Notes: a model not told the origin generated them from the letters alone. A stretch of DNA of 13,519 nucleotides from Minisyncoccota bacterium (GCA_018061745.1 JAGOTN010000014.1:1-13519); one strand, 5' to 3'. Positions 7,417 through 12,847 are shown, counted from the first letter of the stretch. A program made the numbers and translations.

Positions 7417-7462
7417 AAATACAAGCAAAAATGCCCCTGCAGGGGCATTTTTGCTTGTATTT
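7417..7462. terminator. Bidirectional terminator, 46-bp perfect palindrome
   Basis: Arms 7417-7439 and 7440-7462 pair over 23 bp, with CCCCTGCAGGGG at the centre and A/T-rich outer parts that give a T-run in either direction. It ends hsp20 on the plus strand. On the minus strand it begins at the base next to the CCA end of tRNA-Phe, so it serves both convergent units. Confidence 0.9.
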
Positions 7463-7538
7463 TGGTGTCAGGAGGCGGGCTCGAACCGCCGACCCTTCCC
7501 TCTTCAGGGGAATGCTCTACCAACTGAGCTATCCTGAC
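7463..7538 (-). tRNA. tRNA-Phe (anticodon GAA), CCA encoded
   Basis: On the minus strand all four arms pair perfectly. The acceptor is GTCAGGA/TCCTGAC, and the D stem GCTC/GAGC. The anticodon stem TTCCC/GGGAA encloses loop CTGAAGA (anticodon GAA). The T arm is GGCGG/CCGCC around TTCGAGC. The discriminator A is followed by an encoded CCA, unlike the tRNA-Glu and tRNA-Arg genes here. The gene is 18 bp downstream of a minus-strand protein gene and may be cotranscribed with it. Confidence 0.98.
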
Positions 7539-7556
7539 ATGTATCTATTTCTATAC

Positions 7557-7874
7557 TTATTCTGAGCTTCCAATTCTAAATGTTTCAAGTAGATTCTGCA
7601 ACCCTGATGAATCTAGGGCTGTATTTGTCTGAACTTTCAAATCTTTAACAGTTTGAGTAGTTTCTTGAATGTTAGAATAAGTTTTCATCAAACTTTCGAA
7701 ATAAGGTTGTATCAAAACCCAAGACCAAATTGTAAAAATAAGAACTACAATCCATTTAAGCGAATGAATTATATTCCCAATAAACTGACCTCTACGCATC
7801 TTCTTCAAAATCTTATTATTCTCTCTAGAAAGCTCGGCTGTTTCTTCAAGTAATCTTTTTTCTTCTGGTGTCAT
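7557..7874 (-). CDS. Small single-pass membrane protein, unknown function
   Basis: 105 aa. Residues 1-30 are polar and charged, beginning MTPEEKRLLEE and probably helical or coiled. Residues about 36-57 are one Trp-rich transmembrane helix, and 58-105 a polar tail that could be helical. I know of similar proteins in Parcubacteria only as unnamed families; no function is known to me. The start ATG is 5 nt after the stop codon of the preceding membrane protein gene, with no Shine-Dalgarno, so the two form an operon. tRNA-Phe follows 18 bp after the stop. A role in the membrane together with its partner is plausible but not shown. Confidence 0.8.
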   Translation of the reverse strand: MTPEEKRLLEETAELSRENNKILKKMRRGQFIGNIIHSLKWIVVLIFTIWSWVLIQPYFESLMKTYSNIQETTQTVKDLKVQTNTALDSSGLQNLLETFRIGSSE

Positions 7875-7879
7875 AGGGA

Positions 7880-8353
7880 TTATCTTACCACAAAAGCTGT
7901 TTTGTTTTTATACACAATAAGAATAGGTACAAGTATTGGTATTAAACTGAAAACAATTCCAAGTGTAGTAAAAAAGTATTCTGTTATGTTAGTTGGCATA
8001 AAGAAACCATTTTGAATATCTGGATTTAAAATTATAAAAAGTGGACCAAATAAATACATTACAAATCCCAATATAGGAACTGCTTTTAGACTAATCTTTT
8101 TTCGCTTAAAACAAACAAACAAAAGAAAGCCATTAAAAACTATACTCAAAAATAAAAATAGAAAAGCTAAATTAAAACCTGGAGTACCGTCTTGTAACAT
8201 TTTCAAATAATCCAAACGATTATCCTCCGACACCAATCTTAGAATTAAAATAAATGCATCAATTAATTGTTGAATTAAATTTAATAAATACCACATGCAA
8301 AGTACAGTTATTGTCCAAAGTGAGTTTTTAAAAATTTTGTTTATGATGTTCAT
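7880..8353 (-). CDS. Four-helix membrane protein, unknown function
   Basis: 157 aa with four likely transmembrane segments (about 13-40, 61-81, 91-110 and 126-148). A basic loop (KRKK) follows the second helix, which suggests that this loop is cytoplasmic. No catalytic motif or recognised family. It is first gene of a minus-strand unit with the 105-aa protein and tRNA-Phe. The ATG is supported by an extended -10 (TGT-TAAAGT) placed 6 nt upstream, which predicts a leaderless message. Confidence 0.75.
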   Translation of the reverse strand: MNIINKIFKNSLWTITVLCMWYLLNLIQQLIDAFILILRLVSEDNRLDYLKMLQDGTPGFNLAFLFLFLSIVFNGFLLFVCFKRKKISLKAVPILGFVMYLFGPLFIILNPDIQNGFFMPTNITEYFFTTLGIVFSLIPILVPILIVYKNKTAFVVR

Positions 8354-8359
8354 AATCTA

Positions 8360-8368
8360 ACTTTAACA
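8360..8368 (-). promoter_or_regulatory. Extended -10 promoter of the four-helix membrane protein gene
   Basis: On the minus strand TGT-TAAAGT, with the -10 at 8360-8365, lies 6 nt before the ATG at 8353. The same TAAAGT hexamer serves tsaD. No clear -35. Confidence 0.5.
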
Positions 8369-8393
8369 TAAGTTAAGGGTTAATTTACTTGTC

Positions 8394-8422
8394 TTGCTAA
8401 AGATAAATAAATGTGTTATTTT
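8394..8422 (+). promoter_or_regulatory. Candidate promoter of the 8500 gene
   Basis: TTGCTA (8394-8399), 17-bp spacer, TATTTT (8417-8422) with an upstream TGT extension. The predicted start is near 8429, giving a leader of about 70 nt. That differs from the leaderless neighbours. A TTGACT at 8438-8443 has no matching -10. Confidence 0.4.
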
Positions 8423-8484
8423 ATTTTTAGTAGTACATTGACTCATTCAACAAAAGCTACTTCAAAAAACCAAAACAATAAACC

Positions 8485-8491
8485 AAAGGAG
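8485..8491 (+). promoter_or_regulatory. Shine-Dalgarno sequence of the 8500 gene
   Basis: AAAGGAG, 8 nt before GTG 8500. This is the only textbook ribosome binding site in front of a gene in this window, and it fixes the GTG as the start. Confidence 0.8.
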
Positions 8492-8499
8492 AAAAAATC

Positions 8500-9000
8500 G
8501 TGAAAACGCCACACTCGTACACAGATCCAACAATAAGACAGGTGAAAGCCTTGTGCTCAGTCCTCAGTGAAGCCTTAGGATTTCCAGACAAGCAACTCAC
8601 ACAGTTCTGGATTGATAACCCAAGGATACTTGCTGGTGCACTCCAAACCCTATGCTACCGTCCCGTAATGGTGCCGCTCACAAGAACGCACAGGATTACG
8701 GATTGTGTGTTTGAAAATCTTCACAACGCTGGATTGGTTGATTACACTCCACACCGAGAAGAGGTCGAGCTAGTAATTGTGGGTTGTTACAACCTCGTAG
8801 ATGCAAAATTCGCACTGGAATATGCAAATCTAGGGGTGTTGGTGATTGCAAAAGTAATCGAGGAAGACAAAAGTCGACTCGATCACAAGAACATCTTCCT
8901 TTATACAGAGGACCAGCATTCCGTCACGGCAATTGAAGCTTTTGCGAGAGATGTGTTGTTTAAATTGCGAGACCGCTTCTGGTGTGGTCCTGCAAAATAA
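8500..9000 (+). CDS. Hypothetical protein, 166 aa, atypical composition
   Basis: A soluble protein without signal peptide or membrane helix. Residues about 86-115 have the pattern strand, helix, strand (VELVIVGCYN, a helical stretch, then LGVLVIAKV). That hints at an alpha/beta (Rossmann-like) domain, but I recognise no family. The GTG start is fixed by AAAGGAG 8 nt upstream. Base use is distinct: 33 of 60 bases are G or C in 8641-8700, against 23 of 60 in 7081-7140 of hsp20, and C-ending codons are frequent. The gene has a leader, its own Shine-Dalgarno and a strong terminator. It is followed by a tRNA 3'-end fragment. I infer a transferred, self-contained gene; no function can be given. Confidence 0.75.
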   Translation: MKTPHSYTDPTIRQVKALCSVLSEALGFPDKQLTQFWIDNPRILAGALQTLCYRPVMVPLTRTHRITDCVFENLHNAGLVDYTPHREEVELVIVGCYNLVDAKFALEYANLGVLVIAKVIEEDKSRLDHKNIFLYTEDQHSVTAIEAFARDVLFKLRDRFWCGPAK

Positions 9001-9019
9001 GCTTCGCAAGACGCCACTG

Positions 9020-9054
9020 CCGTTTCTTTTCCATAGTAGAAGAAACGGTTTTTT
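9020..9054 (+). terminator. Intrinsic terminator after the 8500 gene
   Basis: A 9-bp stem (CCGTTTCTT 9020-9028, AAGAAACGG 9040-9048) with an 11-nt loop and six T directly after. Confidence 0.9.
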
Positions 9055-9090
9055 ATTTATTTTTATCAAAACTCCTACAATCAGCCTTAG

Positions 9091-9114
9091 TTGTGCCCCC
9101 GCTAGGAATCGAAC
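9091..9114 (-). repeat. tRNA-Arg 3'-end fragment (candidate att copy)
   Basis: This 24-bp stretch matches 9941-9964 at 22 of 24 positions. The match covers the T loop, the 3' T-stem strand, the 3' acceptor strand, the discriminator and 3 bases beyond the tRNA-Arg gene. The rest of a tRNA is absent: upstream on the minus strand the sequence turns to AAAAAG. The two copies start exactly 850 bp apart in the same orientation. This is the arrangement left by site-specific integration at a tRNA 3' end. A decayed tRNA gene is the alternative. Confidence 0.7.
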
Positions 9115-9215
9115 TTTTTGAGGTGAGGTGTTGTAAGGTTTTATTTGAGAATTTCAAAATTCAGAAAAAATCCCTCCGCATAGGGGTTAAATTTCAGCGG
9201 TACTGGATAAACCCT

Positions 9216-9221
9216 TAATAT
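9216..9221 (+). promoter_or_regulatory. Candidate -10 of the 9255 gene
   Basis: TAATAT, the same hexamer as in front of the 1611 gene. The best -35 is the weak TTTCAG at 9192-9197 (18-bp spacer). Transcription would start near 9228, giving about 27 nt of leader to ATG 9255. Confidence 0.4.
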
Positions 9222-9254
9222 TGTGGTAGTTTGGTGGTCAGACACCTTAACACT

Positions 9255-9833
9255 ATGAACAATCCTGACTTAGCGGGCTTATTACCCTCCATCAACCTTG
9301 CATCACGGCGTCCTGAGATGCTGCGACATATCCTTTCATTCAGCAGGCACTACCAAGATGATATCTTGGTCTACCCCGAAGATAAGAGCAAACACGGCAC
9401 TGGCAATGATTACATGCTTGTGATCGGCGCTCTCTGCAACCTTTCTTTGGTCGAGTTCTACGCTGATACTAGCGGACTGTACTGGGGTCTCAATCATCTC
9501 GGTCATCGCATTGCGATTCTGGGAAGTGGAATAGATCATGTAGAGTTCATTCAGCGATTTCCCTTCAGCACAGAGGACATCATCGGGGCAAAGCGGAAGG
9601 ATTGGCGCATGCTAAAAGATCCAAAACATCTATCCGTTCTCGCCGAGATGATAAAACATCCCTGTGGCGTAAAAGAGCGCGATTTTCATTCGTTTGGTGA
9701 CGAAAGAATCGTTTTGGAAACTGTAGCCTCGGCAATTTCGCTCGGTGCTGGATGGGCAAGCGGTTATGACTTCTCGCCTACACTCTACGGAGCTTTCCTT
9801 GCAGTGAGCCCTAATTCGCCGCTGAACAAGTGA
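9255..9833 (+). CDS. Hypothetical protein, 192 aa, atypical composition
   Basis: A soluble protein with no recognised family. A His/Trp-rich N-terminal half is followed by a region with the pattern HRIAILGSGIDHVEF (strand, Gly turn, helix), and a Gly/Ala-rich stretch near the C-terminus (VASAISLGAGWASGYD) looks like a buried helix. The frame is also open to TTG 9231 and GTG 9234. I prefer ATG 9255 because the candidate -10 (9216-9221) leaves a short leader and residues before it look unstructured, but this is not decided. It has no Shine-Dalgarno. GC is raised (31 of 60 bases in 9421-9480). The stop is TGA, the only clear TGA stop among the genes here. The gene lies between two copies of the tRNA-Arg 3' end, which suggests it arrived as cargo. 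No function can be given. Confidence 0.7.
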   Translation: MNNPDLAGLLPSINLASRRPEMLRHILSFSRHYQDDILVYPEDKSKHGTGNDYMLVIGALCNLSLVEFYADTSGLYWGLNHLGHRIAILGSGIDHVEFIQRFPFSTEDIIGAKRKDWRMLKDPKHLSVLAEMIKHPCGVKERDFHSFGDERIVLETVASAISLGAGWASGYDFSPTLYGAFLAVSPNSPLNK

Positions 9834-9904
9834 GTTACAGCGTTCTGAAAGAGTATTTGAAGAAATATAAAATCTTTTGGTCCGAAGGATAACCACAAAC
9901 CTTC

Positions 9905-9938
9905 AACCCACATCTCGATCGATGTGGGTTTTCACTTT
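9905..9938 (+). terminator. Intrinsic terminator after the 9255 gene
   Basis: A 10-bp stem (AACCCACATC 9905-9914, GATGTGGGTT 9921-9930) with a 6-nt loop, followed by TTCACTTT. It ends only a few bases before the 3' end of tRNA-Arg, which runs in the opposite direction. Confidence 0.8.
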
Positions 9939-9943
9939 TATTG

Positions 9944-10015
9944 TGCCCCCACCAGGAATCGAACCTAGAACTATCCCTTAGGACGGGACTGTTATTTCCA
10001 TTTAACTACGAGGGC
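9944..10015 (-). tRNA. tRNA-Arg (anticodon CCT)
   Basis: On the minus strand the acceptor GCCCTCG pairs with TGGGGGC (two G-U pairs), and the D stem is GTTA/TAAC. The anticodon stem GTCCC/GGGAT encloses loop GTCCTAA, giving anticodon CCT for AGG codons. The T arm is CTAGG/CCTGG around TTCGATT. The discriminator A is followed by CA, so CCA is not encoded. Its 3' end is duplicated 850 bp away at 9091-9114. Confidence 0.95.
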
Positions 10016-10023
10016 GTATTTGT

Positions 10024-10032
10024 AATTTAACA
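10024..10032 (-). promoter_or_regulatory. Candidate extended -10 of tRNA-Arg
   Basis: On the minus strand TGT-TAAATT, with the -10 at 10024-10029, lies 8 nt before the mature tRNA 5' end. The region where a -35 would sit is the outer arm of the adjacent inverted-repeat element and is only an A/T run. Confidence 0.35.
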
Positions 10033-10082
10033 TTAATTTTTAAAACAAAAAATATTGATTTTGAATACTTTGCGGAGCCGTC

Positions 10083-10118
10083 CCAAACGGCGAGCATCAG
10101 CCAAACGGCGAGCATCAG
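10083..10118. repeat. 18-bp tandem direct repeat, two exact copies
   Basis: The unit CCAAACGGCGAGCATCAG occurs at 10083-10100 and 10101-10118 with no spacer. It is GC-rich in a very AT-rich surrounding. Just upstream, GCCGT pairs with ACGGC of the first copy. Two copies without spacers do not make a CRISPR array. Confidence 0.9.
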
Positions 10119-10121
10119 CGA

Positions 10122-10161
10122 AAATAAAAATAACGAACATTTATGTTCGTTATTTTTATTT
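10122..10161. terminator. Bidirectional hairpin inside the inverted-repeat element
   Basis: Arms 10122-10140 and 10143-10161 are perfectly complementary over 19 bp with TT at the centre. The outer part is A/T only, giving T-runs on both strands. It can terminate glutaredoxin transcription on the minus strand, although the GC content of the stem is low. Confidence 0.55.
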
Positions 10162-10225
10162 ATCGCGTGTATTCAAAACCCTGTATTTTTTGTTTTGAAA
10201 ATTAATCTTGATTTAAAATTAATAA

Positions 10226-10465
10226 TTAATCTGTAATTGAAAGAAGTTCTTTTAGTTTCGGTTGATCAAAACCTACAACAATATCCCCTTCAACCATAAT
10301 AACAGGAACCCCCATTTGCCCACTCTTATCCACCATTTCTGCTCTCTTTGCTTCATCTGTTGAAACATCAAATTCTGTGTACTCTACTCCTTTTTCTTGA
10401 AAAAATTCCTTTGCCATTTTACAGTATTGGCAAGTTGGAGTTGTATACATTAAAACTGTTTTCAT
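10226..10465 (-). CDS. Glutaredoxin-like protein, YruB type
   Basis: 79 aa, a complete minimal thioredoxin fold. YTTPTCQYCK carries the CxxC pair Cys13 and Cys16. GQMGVPVI (50-57) contains the cis-proline loop. VGFDQPKLKELL (63-74) is the C-terminal signature of the small YruB-type glutaredoxins. It should reduce disulfides or mixed disulfides in the cytoplasm; its electron donor is not shown here. Both active-site positions are plain Cys codons, with no selenocysteine. The start is ATG. TATAAC on the minus strand ends 11 nt upstream, so the leader would be only a few bases, but there is no good -35. It lies 64 bp downstream of the FtsB-like gene and may be separately transcribed. The hairpin element follows. 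Confidence 0.92.
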   Translation of the reverse strand: MKTVLMYTTPTCQYCKMAKEFFQEKGVEYTEFDVSTDEAKRAEMVDKSGQMGVPVIMVEGDIVVGFDQPKLKELLSITD

Positions 10466-10529
10466 AAATATATTGCGTTATATAAATAATAATTTGCCAG
10501 AATATTCTAACATATAGGCAAAAATTCAA

Positions 10530-10901
10530 CTATTGAAACCACCCTTTAATCGTGGTAAAAAAACCTGTTTCTTTTTCTGGCTCATCTACTTTAACTTCAT
10601 CTTCTACAATGATAATTAATTTCTCCCCTTCTCTTGCAACATCAAATTTAGATCTTACTTCTTTTTCAATACCAGTATCTGTTTGAATTTTTTCTATTTT
10701 ATTTTCAATATTTTCTTTTTTCTCTTCTAAAACAGCCAAATCTGCTTGTGAATTTTCTAATCTATTCTTACTCAAAGAATATTTTTGATAAACCCCAAAA
10801 GAACCCTTCATAATAAAAAACAAAACTATAAATAAAAAAACTAAGACTGGAGTCGACAACATAAATCTGCGCATTTTTCTTTTTTGACTAAATTCTCTCA
10901 C
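10530..10901 (-). CDS. Septum formation initiator family protein (FtsB/DivIC-like)
   Basis: 123 aa, type II bitopic protein. A basic cytoplasmic tail (REFSQKRKMRRF) precedes a single transmembrane helix at about 15-34. A predicted coiled coil follows at about 38-73 (charged heptads rich in Glu, Lys and Leu), then the GIEKEVRSKFDVAREGE segment (77-93) that closes the coil in FtsB/DivIC proteins, and a short acidic tail. FtsB works with FtsL and FtsQ in the divisome to activate septal wall synthesis. No ftsL or ftsQ is nearby. The start is GTG, chosen because an extended -10 TGA-TATAAT ends 6 nt before it. The next gene, divergent, starts only 18 bp away. Confidence 0.88.
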   Translation of the reverse strand: MREFSQKRKMRRFMLSTPVLVFLFIVLFFIMKGSFGVYQKYSLSKNRLENSQADLAVLEEKKENIENKIEKIQTDTGIEKEVRSKFDVAREGEKLIIIVEDEVKVDEPEKETGFFTTIKGWFQ

Positions 10902-10919
10902 TGGTGCATTATATCATTT
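10884..10919. promoter_or_regulatory. Overlapping divergent promoters of the FtsB-like gene and the 38-aa protein
   Basis: Plus strand: TTGACT (10884-10889), 17-bp spacer, CATTAT (10907-10912), 7 nt before ATG 10920. Its -35 lies inside the coding sequence of the FtsB-like gene. Minus strand: TATAAT with a TG extension (bases 10908-10913), 6 nt before GTG 10901; GTGAAA at 10932-10937 could be its -35 (18 bp). The two -10 boxes share five base pairs, so both promoters cannot be occupied at once. Confidence 0.65.
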
Positions 10920-11036
10920 ATGTCTATATTATTTCACCCAAAAGGTAAAAAGTTTATTAAAGTTTTATTTGGAATTTTATCAGTGATTATTATTATTTCA
11001 ATGGTGGTAGCTTACGCTCCAGGATTATTTTTATAA
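10920..11036 (+). CDS. 38-residue single-pass membrane protein, unknown function
   Basis: The open frame runs from ATG 10920 to TAA 11034-11036. A short basic N-terminus (HPKGKKFIK) is followed by one hydrophobic helix at about 14-32, ending in YAPGLFL. The promoter in front is good (TTGACT-17-CATTAT) and predicts a transcript starting on the ATG. I think similar mini-proteins beside FtsB-like genes occur in other Parcubacteria, but I cannot check this here. Size and topology suggest a divisome or membrane accessory peptide; that is only a guess. The stop codon is 3 bases from the lepA stop on the other strand. Confidence 0.65.
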   Translation: MSILFHPKGKKFIKVLFGILSVIIIISMVVAYAPGLFL

Positions 11037-11039
11037 AAA

Positions 11040-12839
11040 TTAATCGTTGTTTCTCATCATTTTCAAAAAGATGTCTTGTCCAATATGAACTTTGGCCATG
11101 CTTTGCATTTTCTTTTTACCCTTCTTTTGTTTTTCACGAAGCTTCATCTTTCGAGTAATATCTCCTCCATACATATGCGCTGTAACATTCTTTTTCATTG
11201 CAGAAAGTGTTTTTGATGAGATTATTTTCCCCATTGATTTAGCTTGAATTTTTGTCACAAACATTTGTCTTGGTAAAATCTTAGCCAATCTTTCTACCAT
11301 ATGTTCAGCTTCTTCTTGTACTCTCATCAAAGAAACAATTCTTGTAAAAGCAACAACAGGTTCTTCTGCTACAAGTAATTCTAGTTTTGTTACAGACGCA
11401 TTTTTAAATTCACCTATCTCATATGAAAGTGAAGCATACCCAGATGAAGCGCTTTTAATTTCATCAAAAAAGTTTCTCATTAATTCTCGTAACGGCATTT
11501 CAATATTCAAAGCATTTCTTTTGCTTCCTAAGTTTTCTGTAGATCCAATAATAGCTTCGTGTTTAAAAAGGATTTGCATGATATCGCCAACATATTCTGG
11601 CGGAGTAATAATTCTCATGTTTATCCAAGGCTCTTCAACATCATCAACTTCTCCATGATCTGGAAAAAGTGCAGGAGAATAAATTGTTTTCAATTCACCA
11701 CGCTTTGTTAAAACTCGATATGTAATAGAAGGCAAAGTCACAACGAGTTCCAATTTAAATTCTCGACGAAGTCTTTCTGTAATAATTTCAAGATGAAGCA
11801 TTCCTAAAAATCCACATCTAAATCCTCGTCCAAGTGTTCCAGAAGATTCTTCTTCAAAAGTGTACGAAGCATCCGAAAGTTTCAATCTTAAAAGCGCTTG
11901 TCTCAAAAAATCAAAATCATCCTGACTTTCAGGAAAAATACTAGCCCAAACAACCGGCTTTGGTGCATCATACCCAGGAATTGCAGCAGAATTGCTCCCT
12001 ACGCGCACAATAGTATCTCCAACCGATGCAATACCAGGTTCTTTAATTCCGGTCACAATATAACCAATTTCCCCCGCGTGAAGAGTTTCTGTTTCAACTT
12101 CATCTGGCTTAAAAAACCCAACTTCCAATCCACTAAAATCTTTTCCTGCAATTTTAAAATGCATTGGCATTGCTCTTTTTGCGCAACCATCAAGCACTCG
12201 TATAAAAACAACAACACCCTTATGATTTGAATATTGGAAATCAAAAATCAATGCACGAAAATCTTTTTCATCTTCACTAGTAGAAACAGGAGCTGGAACT
12301 TTTTTAATAACTTCTGCTAAAAGCTCTGGAACTCCTTCACCTGTTTTTCCAGAAGTTAAAAGTATGTCACTCGGGTCACAATCTAATAAATCACAAACTT
12401 CACTCATCACTTCATCAATTCTTGCCAAAGGAGAATCTACTTTTGATAAAACAGGAATTATTTTTGCTCCCATTTTTTTTGCTGTCTCTAGAGTTGTAAG
12501 AGTTTGAGCTTGAACACCTTGTGTTGCATCAACTAAAAGAATAGAACCTTCAACAGCTTCCAAAGCTCTAGAAACTTCATAAGAAAAATCAATGTGTCCA
12601 GGAGTATCAATTAAATTTAAAATATAATCCTGACCTTCGAAAGAATATTCCATACGAACGGGTCGCATTTTAATAGTGATACCTCTTTCTTTTTCAAGTT
12701 CCATATTATCCAAAATACGATCTTGCATTTTTCTCTTATCAATCGTTTTTGTTACCTCAAGCATTCTATCGGCAAGCGTAGACTTACCGTGATCAATGTG
12801 AGCGATTATTGAGAAATTTCTAATGTGTTTTAAATCCAT
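11040..12839 (-). CDS. lepA: Elongation factor 4 (LepA), ribosomal back-translocase GTPase
   Basis: 599 aa from ATG 12839, the family's usual length. The open frame extends 21 codons further upstream, but those residues would overlap the preceding gene and do not match the family, while MDLKHIRNFSIIAHIDHGKS is the standard N-terminus. G1 is AHIDHGKST (13-21), and G2 contains ERGITIK (51-57). G3 is DTPGH (78-82). G4 reads SKVD (132-135) where NKxD is expected, and G5 is SGK (163-165). Domains II, III and V follow. The LepA-specific C-terminal domain ends with YGGDITRKMKL and the basic GKKKM segment. EF4 acts on stalled or mis-translocated ribosomes. A -10-like TATGCT lies 8 nt upstream; murJ ends 23 nt before the start. 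Confidence 0.97.
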   Translation of the reverse strand: MDLKHIRNFSIIAHIDHGKSTLADRMLEVTKTIDKRKMQDRILDNMELEKERGITIKMRPVRMEYSFEGQDYILNLIDTPGHIDFSYEVSRALEAVEGSILLVDATQGVQAQTLTTLETAKKMGAKIIPVLSKVDSPLARIDEVMSEVCDLLDCDPSDILLTSGKTGEGVPELLAEVIKKVPAPVSTSEDEKDFRALIFDFQYSNHKGVVVFIRVLDGCAKRAMPMHFKIAGKDFSGLEVGFFKPDEVETETLHAGEIGYIVTGIKEPGIASVGDTIVRVGSNSAAIPGYDAPKPVVWASIFPESQDDFDFLRQALLRLKLSDASYTFEEESSGTLGRGFRCGFLGMLHLEIITERLRREFKLELVVTLPSITYRVLTKRGELKTIYSPALFPDHGEVDDVEEPWINMRIITPPEYVGDIMQILFKHEAIIGSTENLGSKRNALNIEMPLRELMRNFFDEIKSASSGYASLSYEIGEFKNASVTKLELLVAEEPVVAFTRIVSLMRVQEEAEHMVERLAKILPRQMFVTKIQAKSMGKIISSKTLSAMKKNVTAHMYGGDITRKMKLREKQKKGKKKMQSMAKVHIGQDIFLKMMRNND

Positions 12840-12847
12840 ACGTAAAA

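Larger units (their letters stand above)
9091..9964. mobile_element. Candidate one-gene cassette flanked by tRNA-Arg 3'-end repeats
   Basis: The direct repeat of the tRNA-Arg 3' end brackets a segment holding one promoter, one gene (9255-9833) and one terminator, with higher GC than the neighbouring housekeeping genes. No integrase, transposase or inverted terminal repeat is inside. Mobilisation would need a recombinase from elsewhere, or the segment is the remnant of a larger element. Confidence 0.4.
10032..10206. repeat. 175-bp nested inverted-repeat element (MITE-like or structured RNA)
   Basis: The outer arms 10032-10068 and 10169-10206 are imperfect inverted repeats of 37-38 bp: blocks of 9, 13 and 10 matching pairs are separated by one mismatch and one short irregular stretch. 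Inside are a GC-rich segment with an 18-bp tandem duplication (10083-10118) and a second perfect inverted repeat (10122-10161). No open reading frame of note is present. It lies between the glutaredoxin gene and tRNA-Arg. A non-autonomous transposable element is one reading; a long folded 3' region of the glutaredoxin transcript is the other. Confidence 0.5.

Noticed and set aside
9091..9114. Complete tRNA gene on the minus strand
   Set aside because: Only the T loop and 3' acceptor side are present; no anticodon arm, D arm or 5' acceptor strand can be found in the adjoining sequence.
10083..10118. Possible CRISPR
   Set aside because: Only two directly abutting copies of an 18-bp unit, with no spacers and no cas genes.
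10226..10465. Selenoprotein form of the glutaredoxin
   Set aside because: Both active-site positions are Cys codons and the frame has no internal TGA.
11027..11040. 14-bp A/T palindrome between the 38-aa gene and lepA as a terminator
   Set aside because: It is perfectly symmetric but has no GC pairs and no loop, so a stable RNA hairpin is unlikely; it mostly reflects two convergent TAA stops.
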